Assembly (NCBI GenBank): GCA_019188255.1
Contig: JAETXT010000006.1
Location: 1,178,001-1,242,000 of the forward strand
Direction of reading: 5' to 3'
DNA length: 64,000 nt
DNA from: Verticillium longisporum
Lineage: Eukaryota > Ascomycota > Sordariomycetes > Glomerellales > Plectosphaerellaceae
The stretch's first letter is position 1. Every line of letters starts with the position of its first letter. Of this stretch, positions 56,396-64,000 are shown piece after piece. The position numbers and the translations under genes are program-made. The notes under the pieces were generated by a model, which saw only the letters and a list, made by a program, of their open reading frames with translations, did not search any database and was not told the origin of the DNA.

Positions 56396-58171
56396 GTCGG
56401 TAACTTTCAGCGTTCCCTGGGGGGAGACGATGAGAGATGGGACCAAAAGAGTAGAGAGGGAATGGGGTAAAAAATCAAGATGCAATTGAAACGCAATCAC
56501 GCCGGGGCGCCTGTCGCTGGTGGTCCTCCCAAAGAGGAAATCAATGGAAAAATGCTGCAGCTGTTTCGTGAGACGTCGTAGCGTCGTGGACACGTCAATG
56601 CCAGGGGTGGATTCACAGGCGAGAGAGCGAGATAGATGGGAATGGGCAGAGCAATGCTGTTCGAAAGAGCTGATGGAAAATCAATAAGCAAATTGGTATC
56701 AGACGAAACACCAGAAGTAGGGAATATGACACCGGGGGGTGTTCGTGCCGGTTCCGTCCGATCTATATATCGTGTCAGCCAAGCAGCAGCGCCTGGACCT
56801 AGTGCTCGGAGTAAACAGAGCAAAGGAAAAAAAACGAGACGCGAGAGAGGGCAGCCGACGATCCCCGGCAAGGACCCATGTCCGCGGGGGGGGGCCAGCG
56901 CATCCGAACGAATGTGCTCAGCAGGGTAGGTTTTCGCAGAAAGAGGAACCATTGGCGGCGTCCAGGCTCACCGGCGGGCGAGTCAAATGACGAGATTGAT
57001 TGTGACGATGGTGGTGCTGTGCAGAGGCCGCTCACGGGCACCGGCGCCCGGGGGTGTCGACGTCAGCGGAGTCCTCTTGGGCCGCAATCCTCGTCTCTGT
57101 TCGCCGTGCAACGGTCGCCGGAGCCAGTGGCGTGGCGGCGGCAGCGGGCAGTGCTTTGTGCATATTGGTTGTGTTCGATGTGCCTGACGTGGGGAAACCT
57201 CCCCAGCCATGCCCCGGGAGGGGAGAAACAACGTGTCGCGGTCGTAGACGGCGAGCGGGGCTCCATTATGCGCTGTTGGGAGACCATTGGTGATCGGGCA
57301 TCGAGTCAAGACGCATGAAGGACTCGGAGGGAAGAGACTAGACGCCAACCAAGGAAAATGCGAGCGATGAGGGCGGCAGGATGGGAAGTGGGATGTTGGC
57401 GTTTGATGCGGGTTGTGCGACCGGGGTTGTGATGTTTCGGGTGGTGTTGGCTGAACCCAGCCGAAATGACAAACCTCCACTGTTCGAATACTGCCACTCA
57501 CTCACTCTCGTGGCGCCACAGGCAGCAAGCCGCCAGTATTCCGTGACGGGCAGCCACGACCGGGTGCCCTTTCTCGCTTTCCCAGTAATGCCTGCCTGTT
57601 CGCTCGTCATTCTTCGCTCTTGTCCAGGTACGGCCAAGGTAGCACCGCACCTTCCCAAGCTTGGACGAACTACTGGGAACCACGCAGCTACCGTCCACTA
57701 GCTGCAATGCACTCCGGCGGCAGTCTGGCAGAAACAGCCTGCGGACGGCAGGTTTTCACGAGATTGCCCGGGAGATGACCCCGACAGAGTCTGGGGTCGC
57801 TTCGGTCCATGCCACCCAGCCTCACCGTGTGACAATCTCGCAGGTCTCAGTGCCGGCCTGGACTTTGATAAGGTTCCTAGCTGTCTTGACGTCAGAGTCA
57901 ACGAAGCCAGACAGAGACAGATGTGAACGTATCCTCCATTTCGTACAGTGCATGCAAACGCGTACAGTTTCCGTGACGGGCTCACCAACAGCAACGGAGA
58001 GATAAACGAACACCGGCTGTCATCGTTCTCGTCAAGTAAGAGCATTCTATAAGTATAGTTATAAATGGAAAAAAAAATGGTAGAAGCACAGAATGGTCGT
58101 CCCAGAGTGAGGGGCGCCTGGAGCCACATCAAATAAACATATCCATCTCCTCCTTGGTCTTCGACCACGCC
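56396..58171. other. 1.8 kb intergenic region
   Basis: Long promoter/leader region of the acidic protein gene, with G-rich and A-rich runs near 56800-56900. The left end may carry 5' UTR exons. No independent gene is supported. Confidence 0.45.
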
Positions 58172-59219
58172 TCATATTCGCCTCTTGGTGTTGCTTGCAA
58201 TGGCCGACCTCCTCTTGAAGCTCTCGGCGTAGCTGATCCGGTCATACGTGCCGATGCCGTAGGCCACGAATCCCACGAGCGTCCAGATACCCGTAATAAT
58301 CAGGCCAATGGGAAAGATCATAATCTGCACGCCAGGCAGCACAAAGGCCACGGTGCCGTTCCGCAGCTCGGCCGTAATGTTGCTGACGGCCTGCTTGGCG
58401 GTCGCGAACTCGGACATGACAACTTCGCGGGAGAAGACGCCCGTCAGGAACGACGCCTCGTTGGAGGAGACGTTGGTGCTGACGCGCTGGCCCGTCGTGT
58501 TCGTCGCCGTCAGAGTGAGGACGGGGAGGACGAGCGCCTCGAGTTCAGCCCTATCGCACGGCAGAGTCAGTTACATTCCACAGCATGATGCTTACTCAAC
58601 CCAAGCCCCCACGCGTGGCCAGAACGTACATTGTCATCTTCTCCTGCATGTTCGAGGGGTTGATCTGTCCAACAAACATGTACGACTGCAGCAGATCCAT
58701 GGCGTCTGCTCGTTTCGCCTTTCTTTGCTGACCCACGGCGCCCGAGATTCGACTGGCCTCGACTGGCGACACGGAGGCGCCCGCAAAGGAGACGCCGACC
58801 TCGATGCTCTCGGGCGGGATACCCTGAAAGTGGCCCGACGGCTCCGACACCTTGAACAGGCGCAGATCGGCTTCAAAGACACCAGACGTGGGATCTAGGG
58901 CGGGAAGGTTGTAGCAGATGCCCGTGCCGGACGGATTCGAGGCGGCATTCAGGTGGGCCAGAGCGTCGCGGCACGCCGACGTTGTCTCCTCCTCCCAAGC
59001 TTCCATGTCCATGGTACCGTCGGGGTTCAGGGCCACCACCTGGCTGTCGGGTTTGACTTCCTGTCGCTTCGAGAGATAGCGATCGGCGACGTCGCTGTAG
59101 TGCAGTTCGAGGACGTCCGAGGCGCGGACTTGAATCACGGGATCCATGGCGAGAGGGCGAATTTCGGCGCAGGCGCCTGAGATGATGGCCGCGCTGGCCA
59201 GAGCCTTGTTCCAAAACAT
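58172..59219 (-). CDS. Secretory-pathway membrane protein of unknown function
   Basis: Two exons, 59219-58630 and 58550-58172, with a 79-nt intron (GTACGT...CGATAG), give 322 residues. The N-terminus has a short positive start, a hydrophobic stretch (ALASAAIISGACA) and a likely signal cleavage site. The lumenal part has scattered Cys (TSACRDA, GTGICYNLP), a region SYMFVGQINPSNMQEKMT, and several N-x-S/T sites (TATNTTGQ, TNVSSNE, VSNITAE, LRNGTVA). One hydrophobic helix (IMIFPIGLIITGIWTLVGFV) lies near the C-terminus, followed by a basic tail KRRSAIASNTKRRI. So it is probably type I, with a large lumenal or extracellular domain. I do not recognise the family. The upstream in-frame extension to 59318 lacks the signal-peptide look. 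Confidence 0.75.
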
Positions 59220-60688
59220 TGTGGGTATGGTTGATGCGCAGTATGAAATCAATACGCTTGCTGTTTCCGTGCTAGGTGCTCTTGTCTTCGTGATCGCAGG
59301 TATATGGGTTTGTGGCAAACTGATTAAAAGACGATCCGGCCGGCGGCGAAGAAGTGAAGAGATCGGTCAAAAGAGCGTTGTGCCGAATCGCACTGGTGTG
59401 GCGACGCACTCTCGAACGAGCGAGTGTCTGACGCTCAGCGGTCGTCGTTGTTGGTCGTCACGTCGGTCGTCGACTATTGTTCGTTTGGTCGATTGGCATG
59501 GAAAGAAAGCGATCGTCGGGCTACCTGAGTCGAGTCGAGGGAAGAAGCGAACAAGAGGGTCCAGCCCGCAGGTGGGAAAGGGACGGCGCTGTTGGTTTGG
59601 TGTCCAGCGGATCCAGGCCGTGAAGCGAAAGCAGGAATAGGCAATCAGTAGGAAGATGGGGAAAGACGTGGGTGCGAGGAGATTAAACAACGATGGCCAT
59701 CGGGTCTGGCCGACAATACGACAGCAGGGGGGGCTTGCTGGGCGGAGCACAACTCGATGTCAGGAGAATTGTGTCATGAAGCATCAGGCCAACAGCCGAG
59801 AGGTGGTAGGTGGGATCGATGAACGGGCGACACAGCAAATGGCGTGACTTTAGGACCCGTGGCAGGGCTGGCGGAACAAAAGATGAAGCAGAATCGAGCG
59901 ATGCGCAAGGGTCGTGTACGTCGTGAGGGCCAGCACGAACAGCGCAGAGGAGGTCGAGGAGGGCGGAGGGACGTGACGCTTGCTCACTCGCAGGCTGGCA
60001 GAGACATCCAGCGCGGCAAGTGGAGAGAATAGGGTGGAAACTGCATCGCGGCAGATGGACACAACAGGTAAGGCGTGTCTTGGATGTTCGAGGCCTGGAG
60101 GGCGATGCGTCGGTCTGGTCGGATCGTCTGGCGATGTAACGAGCGACGTTCGAGGATGGGTCGATGTTTGGGGCCTTGGGACGGACAAAGCCCTCTCATT
60201 GGGGGTCACAAGCGTGCCTGGGGAGCGCCCAGGGAGCCACTCAGGGGCCATCCCTCTGCACGCACAAGCGCTATACCAGGGGCGTGTCTCATCGCTGCTC
60301 GCACTTGCCCCGCTACTGTACCGTAACTGCTGTGGCTGCTGTGACTGCTGTTCTTTGGACACCTTGCTTCTGACCGAGCCCACCGAGAGCTGGCGGTCAG
60401 CTGACCGAGATCCGCTTCTTCTCGTGGTTGCCGTACTTGACCTCCAAACGACATGCCTGCCTGAGGGGAGGGACGTACTGGAAACAACAACGACCATTGC
60501 CCCGCCGTGTTGGCTTCACCAGAAACACTCTCAGGCTTCATCAACGGCTGTTCGGCATTTACATTAGGTATCATGACTATATGTACACACAAAAAGTATT
60601 GACAAGAAAAAGTATAGGCAGCTAAGAAAACTCGACATCCGGCACAGCTCCCCCACCGTCAGACAAGGACCCCTAGACTGGCCACTAT
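59220..60688. other. 1.5 kb intergenic region
   Basis: Promoter and leader of the secretory-pathway gene on the left, 3' UTR of the receptor gene on the right. Overlapping frames at 59850-60570 show no family resemblance. Confidence 0.45.
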
Positions 60689-62581
60689 TTACTCCTTTGC
60701 GAACACCTGGGTACGCCGCACCACCATATCAATCAGCGTATCATACGACTCGTTGCTCTCCGCAGAGTCAAACGACGTACGCCTGTCCTTGACAAACTTG
60801 GGCCACGTATTCGTCAGCACGAGGTACTTGATGCTCGTCTCGGCATCGTCAAACACCGTCTCGTCGAAGCCGTCGGGAATGTCCCCCCAGTAGTACGCTC
60901 CCTCGCCAATCGTCGACCCCGTGTCCGACACGTCGTCAGCGTCTCTGGCCGCTGCTCCGATGATGCCCTTCTCGCTCGACATGGACACGGACTCGGCTCC
61001 CTTGGGTGCAGCCCAGTCGTCGAATGGCGTCGCCGTCGGCTTCGGCGACTTGTCGCCATGTACTGACCGTGCAGCTTGCTCGAAGACGGTTTCGATCCGG
61101 CGCAGATCGCCAGACGAAATGTTGATGCTGAACTCGGCGTCTCGCTGGCTGATGAACTCGGTGTAGATGCGCAGCGCCTGGTTGAACTGCTCGCGGAGAC
61201 GGTCCTGCTGGTTCGTTGCGCAAGGTTCGATCGACAGGCTCTGGCGGCCGTTCAGTGTTGTGGCCGGAACGTTTTCAGAACGCAGAGACGTCTTCCAGCT
61301 GGAAACGCTCGTGAGGAAGGCAATGTTCTCGCCCGAGAAATCCTTGAGCGCGGAAAAGTGCTGCAACGGTGCCGGATTCTTCTTGAGGGCATATTCGAGT
61401 GCGTCCATCGTCAACAGGCCGCCGGCAATAGCGGCGGCATCGAAGGACCCACCCTTCTCCACCTCGGACATCTGCCTCCACGAGACGAAACTGCCCTTGC
61501 CGCTGGTCTTGGTAGAGCCCGACACAAACGACTTGCCAGCGCCTGTGGTGTTCTTCTTACCAGACTCCCAGAGCGCAATGAGTTCCAGCGTCTCCTGTCG
61601 GAGCGACTGGTGGCGCAGCACCTGCCAGCAGGGTAGGAAGATTGTGCAGATTTCAAGCAGCATGATGGACACGGCGATCCTGCAAGTGCGGGTCAGCAAC
61701 TGTCGACTGTCAAGCGCTCAGGGAAACACTCACCACTGAGGCGGGATGAAGTACTTGTTCACAACCGCCATGGCGTCTACGTTCAGCGCGACGATCCACA
61801 TGGGCGCGGCGTGCAGACTGGCCAGGCAGCACGCGACGGTCTGGAATCGCCAGCCCTGGGTATCACGGATGCCGCGTGACTGCCAGAGGATGTAGGGTGC
61901 AACAATCCAGGCCCAAAAGATCTGCCAAAAGACAGAAGGCCACCACTCCCAGCCTCGACCGCGCTCCCGCGTGATCTGCTCAGGGGTGCCAGTGACCTCG
62001 GTGCCGGCCACACCAAAGGAAGGGTGGAATTTGTAGGAGACAAGATACATGACAAGCGTCAAGAAAAACTACTATAATCAGCGAATGAAGGGTGCACCAC
62101 CCTGGCAGGCGAGATCACGTACCTGAAACGTCATGCCAGCGCAGACAACAGTCATCATCTTGGTGGTGTAGTCAAAGGACCGAAACTTGGCAACCAGTGG
62201 CCATCGTGACTTTTTTCCTGACGTCTTCTTCACGCGCTCGACCTGGGCATATTTCATCTGCGCCTTCGCGACGTGGAGGAAACGGCTGTTGGAGGCGTGG
62301 AACAGGGCAATGCCGAAGGGGAGATAGATACCCATGATCCAGAACTCGACGCCGTTGGGCATGAGATGTCCGTAGCTGGTGCCCAGCTGGCAGGCAATCC
62401 AGTACAGGTGAAGACAAACGACGGCGCCAAAGGAGAGGGGCAGACCTCGGATGCGGAGGATGGGCATGTCTCGCCTCGTCCACAAGAAGGCCATGCCGCC
62501 GACCAACAGCGCGGTCCACAAGGACGCAAAGGCGGTCCAGAATATGGCGACCCCATCGAAGACCATGTGTTTGGGCGCCAT
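60689..62581 (-). CDS. Seven-helix receptor with C-terminal RGS domain (class VI fungal GPCR, GprK-like)
   Basis: Predicted plasma-membrane signalling protein that would sense a ligand and speed GTP hydrolysis on a G-alpha subunit. Three exons, 62581-62123, 62068-61734 and 61679-60689, with two 54-nt introns, give 594 residues. Seven hydrophobic helices are visible (FWTAFASLWTALLVGGMAFLW, ..., IAVSIMLLEICTIFLPCW), ending near residue 287. After a Ser/Lys-rich linker the RGS domain runs from about 356 (MDALEYALKKNPAPLQHF, FSGENIAFLTSV) to ~545 (LREQFNQALRIYTEFI, GDLRRIETVFEQA). A long acidic linker interrupts the RGS fold region. The tail has TSFDSAESNESYD. Order 7TM-RGS is the hallmark of fungal class VI receptors. 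Confidence 0.85.
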
Positions 62582-64000
62582 AATTGAGAAGGGACGGGGG
62601 TTGTTGTCGTCACCGCACAGACGGAGGGACTCGTGCTAATCAAACAAAAGAGTTGGCAAACAGGCGAACGAAGGGTGGCGGCTGGTATTACAATCAAGGG
62701 ACAGTAGAGATCGTTGGAAGGAATGTGTTTGTTAGGCGCGTGACGATGAGAGCCACTACGTCCTGCCACCTCATTAACAAAAGCGCCGACGACCCGAAGC
62801 TTATATTCACCACGGCACATCAACATGCCAGCCCCTCGCGGACGGCGGAGTACTTCTCCACGCGATTAACACTCCCTCGACGAAGCCCACCCCCCGCATG
62901 TCTTGCACGGCCATCTTATCACACCCAATAGCTCTGCAAACCTTGTGTTGCCGATCTCAAGGAAACCAAGGCTGGCTGTAGGCTTTTTGATGACCTCCAA
63001 CCGGGCCTGTCACACTGACGCAAGGGCCGAAGACATGGCGCCGGCGTCTTGGCGGGTGCGGTTGCGGCGTTTCTTCTTCTCAAATTTCCTATTCTTCCCT
63101 CCCCCGGCAGTGCGGCAAAGGCAATCAAGGCAGGGCTGCACCGGGGCTTGTCGAGGTTTTTCCTCGAGAGCATGCGGCGAACGTTCATTAGTCAGGGTGC
63201 ATAGAGTGGCCGGGCATCCAGGTCCGGCGTCAGATGACTGGTCAAAAGAAATGAGCGGTCGAAAAGAGCTGACCGGTCGACAGATCGACAGGACCCCATC
63301 CCCCCCATCTATCGGATCGAGCTGAACCCAAGATCATGTAAACCCTACCAGAATCGATAGCCGACCCGGTACCCTGCCGTCGCTGCGCTCTGGCGCTGCT
63401 ACAACTGGGGGGGGCGGGAAAAGTCATCATGGGAAAGATGGGAGATTGGTGCCATCACACATCGTCGTGGCCCTCGCCCATAGCTCCCACAGCTGATGGC
63501 GATCGCTGTAGTCTTGACAGTTCAATTGAGTCAAGCACACGAGGAAACAAAGCGAAATGGGCAATGATCTTCAACGGCACTTGGGAGTCTCACCCAGTCG
63601 TCACCAGAGTTGGTCCAACAACATCGAGCACCATGAGACAAGCCCACTGTTGGTGTTTGTCGTCACAAACATTGTCCCCCTTCGTCTGCATAAGATTCCT
63701 CGTCCTCCTCCGTTGTCCAGTGCCATCACTCCATCCCGAGCACGCCACAGAACGCCGAAGATGGGTGCCGTCCATCAAAATCACCCGGCGCAATTGTCCC
63801 GAGTCTCTCTACCCTTTCTTTTCCCCCGGACGACCTCGCCCTACAACACCCCCAACCGCGGATCATTCAGTCCCGGACCGAAGAAGCAATTCCCGCACTT
63901 GCCCTCGCCGGACACGACGCTGACGGGAGCTTGAGGGGAGCCGCGCGGTGGATGCTCCCTAGTGTTGAGCCGCTTGCCCAGCATTTCCATGCCATGTCCC
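62582..64000. other. Right-edge intergenic region
   Basis: 1.4 kb upstream of the receptor gene with only short unrecognised frames. The last part (63420-63940) has overlapping plus-strand frames of 125-164 codons, but no domain or splice pattern supports a gene before the window ends. Confidence 0.4.

Noticed and set aside
62903..63934. Plus-strand frames near the right edge as the start of another gene
   Set aside because: Several overlapping frames of similar length, none with a domain, clear start context or intron.

Overview
The window looks like nuclear DNA of a filamentous ascomycete (Pezizomycotina, most likely Sordariomycetes and possibly Hypocreales). The genes are GC-rich. Their introns are short (about 46-83 nt) with GT/AG ends and CTAAC/CTGAC-type branch sites. 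The products are typical fungal families. An AT-rich block carries the C-to-T decay expected of repeat-induced point mutation (RIP). The species call is inference only.

Layout. 0-6 kb: a fucose-permease-like MFS gene, a decayed Copia-type retroelement between short direct repeats, and a spliced family-1 glycosyltransferase. 6-13 kb: gene-poor, with an LTR-like sequence, a 1.28 kb hAT-type element (8126-9408, perfect 8-bp target duplication) holding a CACGTG minisatellite and a nested piggyBac-like remnant, an APH-fold phosphotransferase gene and a small conserved-looking gene. 13-19 kb: a decayed SNF2-family helicase gene, a C2H2 zinc-finger gene with a stop inside the finger, and a second helicase fragment. 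19.5-21.3 kb: a three-exon sugar transporter gene.

23.86-33.49 kb: a 9.6 kb AT-rich element with ~103-bp terminal inverted repeats and an 8-bp target duplication (Mutator-like architecture). Two pogo/Fot1-type transposons sit inside it. One (26891-28751) has an intact 551-codon transposase gene; the other (30240-32096) is frameshifted. A 702-bp relative of the large element, with the same inverted repeats, lies at 42613-43314, just upstream of a DUF4396-like gene.

34.7-49.1 kb: a candidate secondary-metabolism locus. It holds an NRPS-like adenylation-thiolation-reductase gene (minus), a divergent glutamate-decarboxylase-like PLP enzyme gene (plus), the DUF4396-like gene, and a PDR-type ABC transporter gene (minus). 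The decarboxylase has a predicted stop at a splice junction and the transporter has two one-base deletions, so the locus may be decaying, or the assembly has base errors. A possible joint role (an amino acid activated and reduced to an aldehyde or alcohol, a decarboxylation step, export) is inference.

50.9-62.6 kb: ordinary euchromatin, all on the minus strand: a ~1,805-residue acidic protein with an N-terminal coiled coil, a 322-residue secretory-pathway membrane protein of unknown function, and a 594-residue seven-helix receptor with an RGS domain (class VI, GprK-like). The flanks hold no gene I can support. I saw no rRNA, tRNA, CRISPR or telomere repeat.
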